The notes under the pieces are model-generated. The model saw only the letters and a list, made by a program, of their open reading frames with translations. It was not told the DNA's origin and did no database searches. A stretch of 64,000 nucleotides of DNA from an uncultured Clostridia bacterium (GTDB taxonomy: Bacteria; Bacillota; Clostridia; Lachnospirales; CAG-274), in assembly GCA_947585865.1 (NCBI GenBank), contig CANPXH010000002.1, positions 62,001 to 126,000 of the forward strand. Direction: 5' to 3'. Position 1 is the first letter of the stretch. Each line of letters starts with the position of its first letter. Positions 25,817 to 35,457 of this stretch are shown here, piece by piece. The translations under genes were made by a program, and so were the position numbers.

Positions 25817-27652
25817 CTATTCGTAAACCATATCTTCTTTTTGCACATCTTTTATATCTGTAAGTATCCTGTCATACACATATATACTTGTATTCTTGGC
25901 AGGATCCAATATGGTATGGGTATTGTTGCTTATAGAATTTTCCATATTTATCGTTTTGAACTCCGCAATTCCCGTGTTGATGACATATATACCCTTTGTG
26001 TTGAGAACATCGGCTATGGCGAAGGTATCTTCCGCACCGGGCTTTTTGATAGTATCGCCTACATTTATAACGCCAAGCTGAACAGGTATATAAGATTCCT
26101 TTGTTTCATCGTTTTTGCCCGATACGGTAACGGGAACGGCCGTAACGGTCTCTCCCGATACCTTGTATATATTGCCTGCATCGTCTATGTAGCTCGTAGG
26201 TATCCTGAGCAAAGTTTCTTCGGCAATTGCGGCATTGGGTATCTTAAAGCCCCTGTCGGTATTCTCTATATCAAAGGTTATGTTTCTCATATTTATGAAA
26301 TCAGGCATATCCTTTGTTATACGGAGAATGACATATTTTTCCTTGGCCTTGGCATCTCCGGATATCTCCTCGATAGAAGCATCCAAATTGTGGTTCTTGC
26401 CGGCGCTATCCTTTGCGTATACCGTGATGGTATCTCCCTTTTCCCAATTTGCAACATAGCTGCTGTCTATATAGGAAGCTATGTACCATACATTGGAGGT
26501 GACCAGCCTGAAAGCAGGGGAGCCGGCTTTTACGCTGGTCTTAAAGCTGTTTTCCGATGAAGCGGAGGATGTGGTATCTCCTTTGGAAAGCGTCAGCATA
26601 GTGTCTGTGTTGAGCTTGTCCTCCATACCGTCTATGTAATAGGAAACAATGCCGCTTTCCTCGGCGGTTATCCTGCTTATGTTAGAGTTGAGGAGCTCCT
26701 CCTGCTCGTTTTTTTGGGAAACAAGATTGCCCAAAGCACCCTTGCTCTCAGAAAGCAAAAGCTGATTTCTGACATTTAGCTGTTTTTGTATATTGCTTTT
26801 AAGCTCATAGACCTTGCCGATGTTCATATCGGCATAGTCCATTGCAGAGTTGTCTATTATATTTTTTATTTCATTGTTGCTTTTCATAATGTCTTCGGAG
26901 TAAATAGAGATATCCTCTCTTTCTGCCTGAAGCTGCATTATGTCTTCATTGATGTCATCGAGAGCCGCTTCCATACGGGCAACGGTCGCCTCATCCTTTA
27001 TGCTGCACACAACGGTATCTTTTTTGACTCTTTCGTTATCGGCAACATCATATGTTATGACTCCGGCAACATTTGTGTTATACACCTTTTCGTTCCTTAT
27101 TATGATGCCCTGAGCAGACTTGGGCGTATCTATGGTGCCATAGGCGAGCACATCATAGCTTACCATTTTTTTGGAAAGGAAGTTGTATGTACAGCCTACT
27201 ATGTATACAAAGCATAAAATGAAAAGAAATACGAAAATGGGGAATGCCATTCTGTTTCTTCTGCTTTTGCCTGCACTGGTGTTTATTATGCGCTTGCCGT
27301 CACGTATCCTTACGTTGGTGTTGACAGGCGTATATTCTCCGAAATTCTTCATGCCCGAATAGCCTGAGTATATACTGCCGCTTGAGGAAACAGCAGATCT
27401 TGAAGTCCTGCCTGCGGGCTTGCTTTTCTTTGGGGCTTTTCGGCTCTTATTCTTTTTTTTGGCTGATGTATTGGTGCTGCGAGAAGAGTGATATCCGACC
27501 GAATATCTGTCTGTGCTTTGCCCGTAGCTGTAGCCGGAGGTCCTTCTTATGGCATCGAGAGTAGTGCTTCCGCTTCTCTGATAGATGTTCTGAGGGCTTC
27601 CTGCGGTGTTTCTTTGGGTCTTGTTTTTATTTCTTTTTTTTTGCCCCGGCAC
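25817..27652 (-). CDS. HlyD-like membrane protein of the division cluster
   Basis: A 611-residue protein starting with GTG behind GAGGAGG. The first 130 residues are cytoplasmic, low-complexity and rich in Ser, Arg and Lys (KKKNKSRKAPKKSKPAGR). One membrane helix follows (about 135-155). The outside part has a HlyD/membrane-fusion-like design: barrel-sandwich hybrid, a coiled coil (about residues 215-305) and beta-rich domains. In clostridia, HlyD-like genes next to yggS-sepF are common, but no transporter partner is present here. An envelope or division role is inferred from context only. Confidence 0.75.
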   Translation of the reverse strand: MPGQKKRNKNKTQRNTAGSPQNIYQRSGSTTLDAIRRTSGYSYGQSTDRYSVGYHSSRSTNTSAKKKNKSRKAPKKSKPAGRTSRSAVSSSGSIYSGYSGMKNFGEYTPVNTNVRIRDGKRIINTSAGKSRRNRMAFPIFVFLFILCFVYIVGCTYNFLSKKMVSYDVLAYGTIDTPKSAQGIIIRNEKVYNTNVAGVITYDVADNERVKKDTVVCSIKDEATVARMEAALDDINEDIMQLQAEREDISIYSEDIMKSNNEIKNIIDNSAMDYADMNIGKVYELKSNIQKQLNVRNQLLLSESKGALGNLVSQKNEQEELLNSNISRITAEESGIVSYYIDGMEDKLNTDTMLTLSKGDTTSSASSENSFKTSVKAGSPAFRLVTSNVWYIASYIDSSYVANWEKGDTITVYAKDSAGKNHNLDASIEEISGDAKAKEKYVILRITKDMPDFINMRNITFDIENTDRGFKIPNAAIAEETLLRIPTSYIDDAGNIYKVSGETVTAVPVTVSGKNDETKESYIPVQLGVINVGDTIKKPGAEDTFAIADVLNTKGIYVINTGIAEFKTINMENSISNNTHTILDPAKNTSIYVYDRILTDIKDVQKEDMVYE

Positions 27653-27724
27653 AACACTACCTCCTCATAAATTTATATTTTAAGGCATATTATGTAATAA
27701 CTAAATATAGGATCAATTTCAAAA

Positions 27725-28663
27725 ATGAACATATATATAGTTATTATAACAATATTTGCGGTAATTTTCAATCTAATTATATTAATATTTCCGAAAAATA
27801 TTATGACATCTGCATCTAACGGCCTTGTATTGTGGTATAAATACGCTTTGCCTTCGCTTTTTCCCTTTATGCTGGGTATAAATTTTCTTAAGCAGACGCC
27901 TTTTCCCTTGTTTCTTTCAAAGATACTTTCCCCTGTCACGAAGAAAATTTTCAAAATAAGGGGCTATGGCACATTTGCCATAGTGAGCGGGCTTCTTTCG
28001 GGTTATCCCATAGGGGCTAAAATAGTGTGCGATCTCTATAACGAAAACAAAATATCAAAAGGCGAAGCCCGATATCTCATATCCTTTTGCAACAACTCGG
28101 GGCCGCTTTTTGTAATAGGCACCGTAGGTATAGGCTTTCTGAACGATAAGTCCATGGGCTATTTTCTTTTGGCAGTACACTATATGTCGGCCTTGATAAT
28201 AGCGCTTATCACGCCTAAGCCCAATACTCTTCACCAAAATACGGGAGCATATAAATACATATCGATGTGGGATAATATGCGTGATTCTCTTATGACAAGC
28301 ATAAGCTCGATAACTGCCGTAGGCGGATACATAGTTTTGTTTTCAATAGTATGCACGATGCTGTCCAACATTACCGATATAATGGGCATACAGCTTTCTC
28401 CCACGCTTTCGAGCATAGTATACGGCCTGCTGGAGATAACTAACGGATGCAGCTCCGTTAAGGAGATAACGCCGCTCAGCATAAGCATAATAAGCGGAAT
28501 GATCGGCTTTGGCGGTCTTTCCATACAGTCTCAGAGCATGAGCTATATATCTCTTACCGACATACCCGCAGGCGGATATTTTGCATCTAAGCTTGCGCAG
28601 GGATGCATAAGCTTCGGCCTGGCATATATTCTTTTGGGAATATTCCATATTTTGCCTGCCTAA
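27725..28663 (+). CDS. ylbJ: YlbJ-like sporulation integral membrane protein
   Basis: A 312-residue membrane protein with about eight hydrophobic segments. Family blocks are WYKYALPSLFPFMLGINFL, GLLSGYPIGAKIVCDLY, SFCNNSGPLFVIGTVG and GMIGFGGLSIQSQSM. YlbJ is needed for sporulation in B. subtilis and resembles nucleoside-transporter-like gate proteins. The ribosome binding site is weak (AGGATC, about 11 bases upstream). It is divergent from the HlyD-like gene and convergent with the coaD operon. Confidence 0.88.
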   Translation: MNIYIVIITIFAVIFNLIILIFPKNIMTSASNGLVLWYKYALPSLFPFMLGINFLKQTPFPLFLSKILSPVTKKIFKIRGYGTFAIVSGLLSGYPIGAKIVCDLYNENKISKGEARYLISFCNNSGPLFVIGTVGIGFLNDKSMGYFLLAVHYMSALIIALITPKPNTLHQNTGAYKYISMWDNMRDSLMTSISSITAVGGYIVLFSIVCTMLSNITDIMGIQLSPTLSSIVYGLLEITNGCSSVKEITPLSISIISGMIGFGGLSIQSQSMSYISLTDIPAGGYFASKLAQGCISFGLAYILLGIFHILPA

Positions 28664-28667
28664 TGGA

Positions 28668-28706
28668 AAGGGCTGTCCGTTGCACAAGGACAGCCCCTTA
28701 ATTTTT
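28668..28706 (+). terminator. Terminator of ylbJ
   Basis: AAGGGCTGTCC / GGACAGCCCCTT with a nine-base loop, followed by AATTTTT. Confidence 0.9.
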
Positions 28707-28843
28707 AGCGATCATAGATACGTGATCTTCGATCTGAAAATGTTGATATGGATGAGCATATGATATCTCATCGCTCCCAAGGTCTTTGCCGTAAGCCCTG
28801 GCTGCGGATAAGTAACGTAGGCAAGATAAGGATATCATTGACA

Positions 28844-29368
28844 TCAGATGATCTTATCTCTGTCCACAAGAGTTCTTAACTCCTGTCTTTCGCCAAAGAT
28901 ATGATCTGTCTCGGTAGCAAGAAATTCCTGCATTGAATTGGCTTTCTTTGTGAAGTTGTCAAGTACAGTCTTTATCTGCTTTTCGGTATTTTCAAGCATC
29001 TGATCGGCATATTCGATAGCGCCTATCCTCATATCTTCCGCCTTAGCCTTAGCTTCCATGCGTATAGCTTCGGCTTCCTCCTTGGCTCTTTTTGTTATCT
29101 CGTGATCGATAGTCATTTTCTCGGCCTTGCTTTCGGCGTCTCTTATTATGCCGTTGGCATTGTTGTTAGCCTCTTCGATTATCTTTTCTGAATTGTGAAC
29201 GATCCTCTGAGCCTGCTTGATCTCACCGGGCAGATTAAGACGTATCTCGCTTATGATCTCAAAAAGATCGTCTTTTGATACTCTTATGTTCTGTGTTAAG
29301 GGAACAGGCTTTGCATTCTCGATGATATCCTCTAAGGTATCCAGTAAACTGTAAATTGAAGACTCCAT
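28844..29368 (-). CDS. Coiled-coil protein of the coaD-rsmD cluster
   Basis: A 174-residue, highly charged, Ala/Glu/Lys-rich coiled coil without membrane helix. Residues 60-145 (EEANNNANGIIRDAESKAEK and onward) resemble the b-subunit stalk of ATP synthases or DivIVA-type coils, which is why relatives are often labelled ATPase without evidence of activity. No Walker motif is present. It begins one base after coaD and ends the operon. The conserved link with coaD and rsmD in clostridia suggests a housekeeping, possibly division-related, role. Confidence 0.75.
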   Translation of the reverse strand: MESSIYSLLDTLEDIIENAKPVPLTQNIRVSKDDLFEIISEIRLNLPGEIKQAQRIVHNSEKIIEEANNNANGIIRDAESKAEKMTIDHEITKRAKEEAEAIRMEAKAKAEDMRIGAIEYADQMLENTEKQIKTVLDNFTKKANSMQEFLATETDHIFGERQELRTLVDRDKII

Positions 29369-29369
29369 T

Positions 29370-29879
29370 TTATTTTCCTCCTGTTTCTTGCTGTGCTTTT
29401 AATACTTGCATTTTCTTCTGTAACTCTGTTTTGACTATATCGGGCACCATATTATCGATATTGCCGTTGAAAAAAGCGATCTCCTTGACCTGACTCGAAC
29501 TGAAGAAAAGGTATTGAGTATCAGCCGATATAAAAAGGGTCTCTATATTGGAATCAAGGGAACGATTGCTCAACGCCATTTGGAATTCGTAGGAAAAATC
29601 CGTAACTCCTCTCAGCCCTCTTACAATGATATTGGATCCGACGCTGCGTACAAAGTCTACAAGAAGCCCCGAAAAGGACATGACCTTTACATTGTCGTGA
29701 TCCTTTAATATCTCTTTGAGTTGACTTACTCTCTCCTCAACGGTAAAAAGAGGGGTCTTTGAAGGATTGTCCAAAACAGCCACGTAAAGCTTGTCTACTA
29801 TTTTGGAAGCCCTTTTGATAATGTCCAAGTGTCCGTTTGTGGTAGGGTCAAAGCTGCCGGGATATACAGCCGATTTCAT
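29370..29879 (-). CDS. coaD: Phosphopantetheine adenylyltransferase
   Basis: A 169-residue nucleotidyltransferase for the fourth step of coenzyme A synthesis (4'-phosphopantetheine plus ATP to dephospho-CoA). It begins MKSAVYPGSFDPTTNGHLDI with the T/HxGH-type nucleotide site. The family block FLFFSSSQVKEIAFFNG and RGLRGVTDFSYEFQMAL are present. Normal length. It starts behind TTTGGAGGAC after rsmD, the typical pair. Confidence 0.97.
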   Translation of the reverse strand: MKSAVYPGSFDPTTNGHLDIIKRASKIVDKLYVAVLDNPSKTPLFTVEERVSQLKEILKDHDNVKVMSFSGLLVDFVRSVGSNIIVRGLRGVTDFSYEFQMALSNRSLDSNIETLFISADTQYLFFSSSQVKEIAFFNGNIDNMVPDIVKTELQKKMQVLKAQQETGGK

Positions 29880-29894
29880 CTGTTGTCCTCCAAA

Positions 29895-30449
29895 CTACCT
29901 TTCAGCATATTTCAGAAAGGTCATTTTAGTTATTTTATAATCCTTTATTCTGTATACCTCCAGCCCGTCTATTTGAGGGATATCGTCTTCTATAGACTGC
30001 TCGGCTATTATAAAGCCGTCGGGCGAAAGTATATTTGAAACAAGAATAGAGTAAAGCGTGCTGTTTATAAAGCCTCTGTTATAAGGCGGATCCATAAAAA
30101 TAATATCGAAGACCTCGCCTTTTTTTTGCAAATACGATATGGCGGCATCCGCTTTTTTTTGAATGACCAAAGCCTTATCGGAGAGCCTTGCTTTTTTTAA
30201 ATTACTGTTTATTATATCAACACTGCTTTTGGCATCATCTACAAACACAGCCTTTGCGGCTCCTCGTGACAAGGCTTCTATGCCTATGCCGCCGCTGCCG
30301 CTGAACAGATCCAAAAATCTGCTGCCATACAGCTCAAAGGCTATTATATTGAAAAGAGATTCCTTTATCCTGTCTGTGGTGGGTCTTGTGGAAAGACCTT
30401 CAGGCGCATTGAGCTTTAGTCCCCTTGCGGAGCCTGATATAACACGCAT
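29895..30449 (-). CDS. rsmD: 16S rRNA (guanine966-N2)-methyltransferase
   Basis: A 184-residue SAM-dependent methyltransferase acting on G966 (E. coli numbering) of 16S rRNA. It begins MRVISGSARGLKL, has the SAM-binding LDLFSGSGGIGIEALSRGA and the catalytic DIIFMDPPYN (D/N-PPY). I chose the ATG at 30447-30449 because the family starts there and AGGGGGT precedes it. It lies in recG-rsmD-coaD order. Confidence 0.96.
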   Translation of the reverse strand: MRVISGSARGLKLNAPEGLSTRPTTDRIKESLFNIIAFELYGSRFLDLFSGSGGIGIEALSRGAAKAVFVDDAKSSVDIINSNLKKARLSDKALVIQKKADAAISYLQKKGEVFDIIFMDPPYNRGFINSTLYSILVSNILSPDGFIIAEQSIEDDIPQIDGLEVYRIKDYKITKMTFLKYAER

Positions 30450-30523
30450 ACAGTACCCCCTACATAATAACATATATAAACATTATACTAAAAAATTTAC
30501 AAGAAGTAAACAGTTTATTTTAT

Positions 30524-32575
30524 TTATAAGCATATTTTTTTGATTTTTCTTTCAAACAGTTGTGAAATCCTTATTTTTAACAATTTATTTTCGGTTTTTT
30601 TTAATTTTTCATCAGTTTTGTACAATGATATTGCAGACTGCTGCGCTTCTTTTAGTATATCTATATCCTTGTAGAGATTGGCTATCTTCATTTCGGGAAG
30701 GCCGTGCTGCCTTGTTCCGAAAAAATCTCCGGGGCCTCTGAGCTCCAGATCCTTTTCCGATATTACAAAGCCGTCATTTGTGCGGCACATTGTTTTGAGC
30801 CTTTCCACGGAGGTCTTGTTCTTGGCATCGCTTACAAGTATGCAGTAGCTTTTTTCGCTGCCTCTGCCCACACGCCCCCTTAGCTGATGCAGTGCGGACA
30901 GGCCGAAGCGCTCGGCATTTTCTATTATCATAACGGAAGCGTTGGGCACGTCTATGCCCACTTCTATTACGGTAGTGGCAACGAGCACATCTATATTGCC
31001 TTTTTCAAAGAGCGACATTATTTCCTGCTTTTCCTCATTTTTCATTTTGCCGTGTATACACTCTACTCTCAGCTCGGGGAATATTTTTTCCTTGAGCTCA
31101 CAGGTATATGCAAGAACGCTCTTCAGCTCCGATTTGTCATCTTCTTCTATCATAGGGCATATTATATATGCTTGTCTGCCCTTGGCGATCTCCTTTTTCA
31201 CAAAGGCATACAGCCGTTTGCTGTAATTGTGGTCCACCGCAAACGTATCTATCTTTTTCCTTCCGGGAGGAAGGGCGTCTATTATCGATATATCCATATC
31301 TCCGTAGAGTATGAGAGCCAGTGTTCTCGGAATAGGCGTTGCGGTCATTACGAGAACATGAGGATCCTTTCCCTTCATTGCCAGCTCTTCCCTTTGCCTT
31401 ACGCCGAAGCGATGCTGTTCATCGGTTATCACAAGCCCCAGGTTATGATATGCCACCGCTTCTTGTATAAGGGCATGAGTTCCTATTATCATCTGAGCTT
31501 CGCCTTTTGCTATATTTTCATATGCGTCATTCTTTTCCCTGCGCTTAAGTGCGCTTGTAAGAAGAGCACATTTTATACCCAATGCTTCGAATATACGGGA
31601 AATATTTTTATAGTGCTGATTGGCAAGCACATCGGTGGGAGCCATGAGCACGGCCTGATACCCGTTTTTTATAAGGACATAGGCAAGAGTCATGGCAACG
31701 GCGGTTTTGCCAGAACCTACATCTCCCTGTATGAGCCTGTTCATGACGGTGCCATTTCTGAGATCGCAAAAAAGCTCGCCTATTACGTTTTCCTGTGCTT
31801 TTGTAAGCTCAAAGCCCAAGGCTGCAAGCAAAGGACTTGCATCGTAGTCTTTTATACCGATCGAGCTTTTTTTCCCTGTCACATTGCCCTTAAGCTGCAA
31901 AAGATGCATCTGCAGCATTAAAAGCTCCTCAAACACAAGTCTTCTCCTTGCCCTAAAAAAGGCGTCGTCGCTTTCGGGAAAGTGTATGTTGTTCACGGCA
32001 TAGCTTCTGCAGCAGAGCCTTCTTTCTTTCAATATGTTTTCGGGCATGAATTCATTTATTTCACGGCATACTCCGTCGATAGCGTTCTTTACGCAGCCTC
32101 TTATTGTTTTTTGCGACATTTTGGAGGGTACCGTGTATACGGGAACTATCCTGCCTGTATTGAGACTGTTTTGAGAAAAAGGCTCAAAGTCGGGATTTTC
32201 CACTTGCAGACGGCCGAATTTTTCTGTGACCTTACCTGTAAATACATATTCCTTTCCCGGTATGAGCACGTTTTTCATATAGGGCTGATTATACCATACT
32301 CCCTCTATGTAACCGCTGCCGTCATAAAGTCTTGCCTTTACGATGGTAAGAGCCCTTGCCCTCATACTTTCGGGCTTGGCAAAGACCTTGGCTTTGAAGT
32401 TGTTTACCTCTCCAATATTTATATTGTCGATAGATGTGAAACGGCTTCTGTCCTCATAGCTGCGGGGAAAGTATTCTATAAGGTCTTCAACGGTAGCTAT
32501 ACCCATTTTGTTGAGCTGTTTTGCCCGTGACAGTCCTATGTTTTTTACGACGTCTATACTGTCTTGCAATTCCAT
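30524..32575 (-). CDS. recG: ATP-dependent DNA helicase RecG
   Basis: A 683-residue helicase that remodels stalled replication forks and Holliday junctions. Features in order: N-terminal wedge/OB domain (VEDLIEYFPRSYEDRS), Walker A LIQGDVGSGKTAVAMTLAY, motif II TDEQHRFGVRQRE (DEQH), motif III MTATPIPRTLALILYG, and helicase C domain with QLRGRVGRGSEKSYC. Full length for the family. It follows yloV, the standard Firmicute neighbour. Confidence 0.97.
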   Translation of the reverse strand: MELQDSIDVVKNIGLSRAKQLNKMGIATVEDLIEYFPRSYEDRSRFTSIDNINIGEVNNFKAKVFAKPESMRARALTIVKARLYDGSGYIEGVWYNQPYMKNVLIPGKEYVFTGKVTEKFGRLQVENPDFEPFSQNSLNTGRIVPVYTVPSKMSQKTIRGCVKNAIDGVCREINEFMPENILKERRLCCRSYAVNNIHFPESDDAFFRARRRLVFEELLMLQMHLLQLKGNVTGKKSSIGIKDYDASPLLAALGFELTKAQENVIGELFCDLRNGTVMNRLIQGDVGSGKTAVAMTLAYVLIKNGYQAVLMAPTDVLANQHYKNISRIFEALGIKCALLTSALKRREKNDAYENIAKGEAQMIIGTHALIQEAVAYHNLGLVITDEQHRFGVRQREELAMKGKDPHVLVMTATPIPRTLALILYGDMDISIIDALPPGRKKIDTFAVDHNYSKRLYAFVKKEIAKGRQAYIICPMIEEDDKSELKSVLAYTCELKEKIFPELRVECIHGKMKNEEKQEIMSLFEKGNIDVLVATTVIEVGIDVPNASVMIIENAERFGLSALHQLRGRVGRGSEKSYCILVSDAKNKTSVERLKTMCRTNDGFVISEKDLELRGPGDFFGTRQHGLPEMKIANLYKDIDILKEAQQSAISLYKTDEKLKKTENKLLKIRISQLFERKIKKICL

Positions 32576-32585
32576 TGTGATTACC

Positions 32586-34229
32586 TCAGCTTACTGTGAT
32601 TATATAATTATAAGTGGACTGTCCTCCCTGCTCAACGCAAACATCCAGCTCATCATTGAGCTCAAGGGCATGGTTCTCAATATCCTCCGCCTCTTTTTCA
32701 TCGCCTTCGCTGCCTTTGTATATTGAAAGGACACAGGCATCTTCATTGCTGCAAAGCATTTTTTCCACAAGCATATCGGATGCTTTGCGGCAGTTGTCTG
32801 TTTTAAGTATTATTTTGTCGTTGAGTATACCTATATAGTCGCCTTCTTTTATTTCTATGTTATCCACAACAGTGTCTTTTGCGGCCTTGGTGACCTTTGC
32901 CACATCCACGGCTTCCGCCGCTTCCTTCATATCCTTTTCAAGAGAAGCTATATCGGTGTCTTCATTGAACATTACCATAGCCTCAAGGCATTCGGGCACG
33001 CTTTTTGTATCTATCACGACTACGTTTTTTCCTTTGCATATCTCGGCAGCCTGCTTTGCGGCCATTATATTGTCCTTGTCGTTGGGGAATATTATGACTG
33101 TATTGCTCTGTGCCGTTTCGATAGTGTTGATAAAATGGTCGGTGCCGCAGCGCATGGAGCCGTTTTCATTGGCAAGCACGGTGTCTACGCCAAGCCTCAG
33201 CAGCATAGAGCCAAAGCCTTCGCCGTTTGATACGGCTATGACGGAAAGCTTTTTGTTTTCCGGCCTTTCGTATTCCTTAGGCTCCGCCTCCTTTATAAGA
33301 CCTGTGTGCTGAAAGCGCATATTTTCTATTTTCATATTTTCAAGAGGGCCTATTTCGAGAGCTTTTTCAAGCACCTCGCCGGGATGATTGGTGTGTATAT
33401 GCACCTTTATTATATCCTCATCCTGCACCATAACTATGGAATCTCCCATGCTGTCAAGATATTTCCTGAAGTCTTCTTCAAAATCGCTGCCGTTGTTTTG
33501 TATATTTACAAAGAATTCCGTACAGTAGCCGAATTTGATATCCGCATCAACGGAAGCAGGCGACGTTATGCTTTTCACGGTATCCGCAGTATCGTTTGCC
33601 GCTATCTCGGCAATGGAGCCTATATACTCATAGCCGCCCTCTATTATATACACAAGCCCTTGACCGCCCGAATCCACTACTCCCGCATTTTTTAGCTGAG
33701 GCAGCATATCCGGCGTCTTGGCAAGTATTTCTCTGCCATGATCCAGCACGGCTTTTACAAGAGTGGGAACATCGTCTGTGGTATAGCCTGTTTCCACAGC
33801 CTTTGCGCCCATTTCTCTTATGACGGTGAGCATAGTGCCTTCTTTAGGCTTCATAACTGCCTTGTAGGCAATATCCGCCGCTGCGGAAAAGCAGCGTGCC
33901 AGCTCTTGGGCGTTTATACTTTCCTTGCCGTTAAGCTCTTTGTAAAAGCCCCTCAGTATCTGAGAAAGTATTACTCCCGAATTGCCTCTGGCTCCTCTGA
34001 GGGCGGAGTTTGAAACTATCTTGGCAACCTCCGATATGTTCGTGCTGTCAACATCCTTTATCGCATTGGCAACAGCGGTCATTGTGGCAGACATATTTGT
34101 GCCTGTATCCCCGTCGGGAACAGGGAATACGTTCATGGCGTCTACCTTGTCTTTATTGACCCAAAGCCTGTTTGCGCCGTTTATCATAAATCTTTTGAGA
34201 TTTTGTCCGTCTATATAAGTCAGTTCCAT
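32586..34229 (-). CDS. yloV: DAK2-domain protein, YloV/FakA type
   Basis: A 547-residue protein with an N-terminal DAK2/DhaL-like ATP-binding domain (MNVFPVPDGDTGTNMSATM). A middle domain (ALRGARGNSGVILSQILRGF) and a C-terminal FakB-docking-like region follow. FakA phosphorylates fatty acids carried by FakB before phospholipid synthesis. YloV orthologues next to yloU and recG are the likely FakA of these bacteria; no fakB is in this window. It begins ten bases after yloU behind AGGAGGAA. Confidence 0.92.
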   Translation of the reverse strand: MELTYIDGQNLKRFMINGANRLWVNKDKVDAMNVFPVPDGDTGTNMSATMTAVANAIKDVDSTNISEVAKIVSNSALRGARGNSGVILSQILRGFYKELNGKESINAQELARCFSAAADIAYKAVMKPKEGTMLTVIREMGAKAVETGYTTDDVPTLVKAVLDHGREILAKTPDMLPQLKNAGVVDSGGQGLVYIIEGGYEYIGSIAEIAANDTADTVKSITSPASVDADIKFGYCTEFFVNIQNNGSDFEEDFRKYLDSMGDSIVMVQDEDIIKVHIHTNHPGEVLEKALEIGPLENMKIENMRFQHTGLIKEAEPKEYERPENKKLSVIAVSNGEGFGSMLLRLGVDTVLANENGSMRCGTDHFINTIETAQSNTVIIFPNDKDNIMAAKQAAEICKGKNVVVIDTKSVPECLEAMVMFNEDTDIASLEKDMKEAAEAVDVAKVTKAAKDTVVDNIEIKEGDYIGILNDKIILKTDNCRKASDMLVEKMLCSNEDACVLSIYKGSEGDEKEAEDIENHALELNDELDVCVEQGGQSTYNYIITVS

Positions 34230-34238
34230 AAGTTCCTC

Positions 34239-34598
34239 CTAGCCGTCAACTCTTATACCCTCTACGGTAACACTTACGGAGTTGACATTGACGCCCAGTG
34301 AGCTTTCCATATTGTAAGTGACCGTTTTAGCAACTATGTCTCCTATAGCAGGTATGTTTGTTCCGTACTCTACTATGATATGGAGCTTTACGTCTACGGA
34401 CCGATCTTCGTTGACGGTGACCTCAACGCCCTTTGAAAGGCTTTCTTTTTTGAGCAAATGCACTATACCGTCTTTGACCGTTTTCACAGCCATGCCTACC
34501 ACGCCGTAGCAGCTTGTGGCGGCAATGCCTGCCGTCTTTGCGAGCACATGGTTGGTAATGGTTATATTTCCTTGTTCATTGTTCATAACTACAGACAT
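34239..34598 (-). CDS. yloU: Asp23/Gls24 family protein YloU
   Basis: A 119-residue envelope stress-type protein. The family block GNITITNHVLAKTAGIAATS followed by CYGVVGMA and the repeated beta pattern VNEDRSVDVKLHIIVEYGTNI are typical. Asp23-type proteins form membrane-associated complexes in Staphylococcus; YloU's own role is unproven. It heads the yloU-yloV-recG operon behind GCGGAGGTG. Confidence 0.93.
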   Translation of the reverse strand: MSVVMNNEQGNITITNHVLAKTAGIAATSCYGVVGMAVKTVKDGIVHLLKKESLSKGVEVTVNEDRSVDVKLHIIVEYGTNIPAIGDIVAKTVTYNMESSLGVNVNSVSVTVEGIRVDG

Positions 34599-34631
34599 AA
34601 AAACACCTCCGCAAAAAATATCCTACAATAG

Positions 34632-34660
34632 AGTATACACGAAAAATATGTCTTTATCAA
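34632..34660 (-). promoter_or_regulatory. Promoter of the yloU-yloV-recG operon
   Basis: On the minus strand TTGATA (34655-34660) and TATACT (34632-34637) with a 17 bp spacer. It is divergent from the rpmB promoter with about 60 bp between the two -35 boxes. Confidence 0.75.
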
Positions 34661-34719
34661 CTAATTTTGCGCACTAAATATACAATATTGAAAATCCTCA
34701 AAATTTTTTTAAATTTTTC

Positions 34720-34748
34720 TTGCATTATACATAATTTTCTGTTAGAAT
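34720..34748 (+). promoter_or_regulatory. Promoter of rpmB
   Basis: TTGCAT (34720-34725), 17 bp, TAGAAT (34743-34748), followed by AAGGAGGTG before the ATG. Confidence 0.8.
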
Positions 34749-34784
34749 ATAGAACGATGATTAAATTCTAAGGAGGTGTGATCT

Positions 34785-35000
34785 ATGGCAAAGTGTGAAA
34801 TTTGTGAAAAGACCAGACAGACAGGTCACAGAATCAGTATCAACCGTAGCCAGGTTTCAAGAAGAGCCAATAAAACATGGAAATCCAACATCAAGAAAGT
34901 AAAGATCGTTGAGGCAAACGGCAATATAAAGTCTATAAACATTTGCGCAAGATGCCTTCGTACAGGTACACATAAGGGAACCATTACCCGTGCACTTTGA
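34785..35000 (+). CDS. rpmB: 50S ribosomal protein L28, zinc-binding form
   Basis: A 71-residue large-subunit protein. It begins MAKCEICEKTRQTGHRISIN, contains NKTWKSNIKKVKIV and CARCLRTGTHKG. The two CxxC pairs (C4/C7 and C52xxC55-like CARC) make this the Cys-containing, zinc-binding L28 type, as opposed to Cys-free copies. It uses ATC/ATT more than most genes here, in line with high expression. Lone gene with its own promoter and terminator. Confidence 0.96.
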   Translation: MAKCEICEKTRQTGHRISINRSQVSRRANKTWKSNIKKVKIVEANGNIKSINICARCLRTGTHKGTITRAL

Positions 35001-35033
35001 TTTATGTATTAAAAATGATCTATATTCAATATG

Positions 35034-35064
35034 AAAAAGCTTCCGTTTGATTGGAAGCTTTTTT
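35034..35064 (+). terminator. Terminator of rpmB, reaching the convergent zinc-ribbon gene
   Basis: AAAAAGCTTCC / GGAAGCTTTTTT with an eight-base loop. The T-run touches the stop codon of the convergent gene, and the symmetrical A/T flanks allow it to act both ways. Confidence 0.92.
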
Positions 35065-35393
35065 CATCTTATGGTGTTGAATACCTCGTCTATAAGATCG
35101 GGATATGTACACATAAACACAACCGAAGCCGTAAGCAGCATAATAACGATGCCGCCTATTGCAAGCAGAAATTTCTTGAACGGATGCACTCCCTTAAAGA
35201 AAAAGCCGTCTGCTTTGGCATATGCTTCTTGTGAAGGCACGATCTCCGTGCCTGAAGCCTTCGGCACATATTCTGCGGTATAAGACACCGCTGCCTGTTC
35301 TTTTACATTTTCGCTGTCCTCCACCCTTTTTCCGCAATACTTACAAAATCTGGAACTGTTCGGTATTTCCTCTCCACAATGTATGCAATACAC
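35064..35393 (-). CDS. Small zinc-ribbon membrane protein
   Basis: A 109-residue protein starting with GTG behind AAGGAGGG. C3, C6, C17 and C20 form a zinc ribbon (CIHCGEEIP, FCKYCGKR). A hydrophilic linker leads to one membrane helix (FLLAIGGIVIMLLTASVVFMC) and a short outer tail. The design resembles zinc-ribbon membrane proteins of unknown function common in clostridia. The 3' end abuts the rpmB terminator. Confidence 0.82.
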   Translation of the reverse strand: MYCIHCGEEIPNSSRFCKYCGKRVEDSENVKEQAAVSYTAEYVPKASGTEIVPSQEAYAKADGFFFKGVHPFKKFLLAIGGIVIMLLTASVVFMCTYPDLIDEVFNTIR

Positions 35394-35457
35394 AAGGCTC
35401 CCTCCTTATAATGTTATATATTAAATATATCACTTTATCGCAAATAAGTAAATAATT

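Noticed and set aside
25616-26560. 314-residue plus-strand frame opposite the HlyD-like gene
   Set aside because: Antisense to a better supported gene and spans two genes; no recognisable domain.
30887-31921. 344-residue plus-strand frame opposite recG
   Set aside because: Antisense shadow of a conserved helicase; no family features or ribosome binding site.
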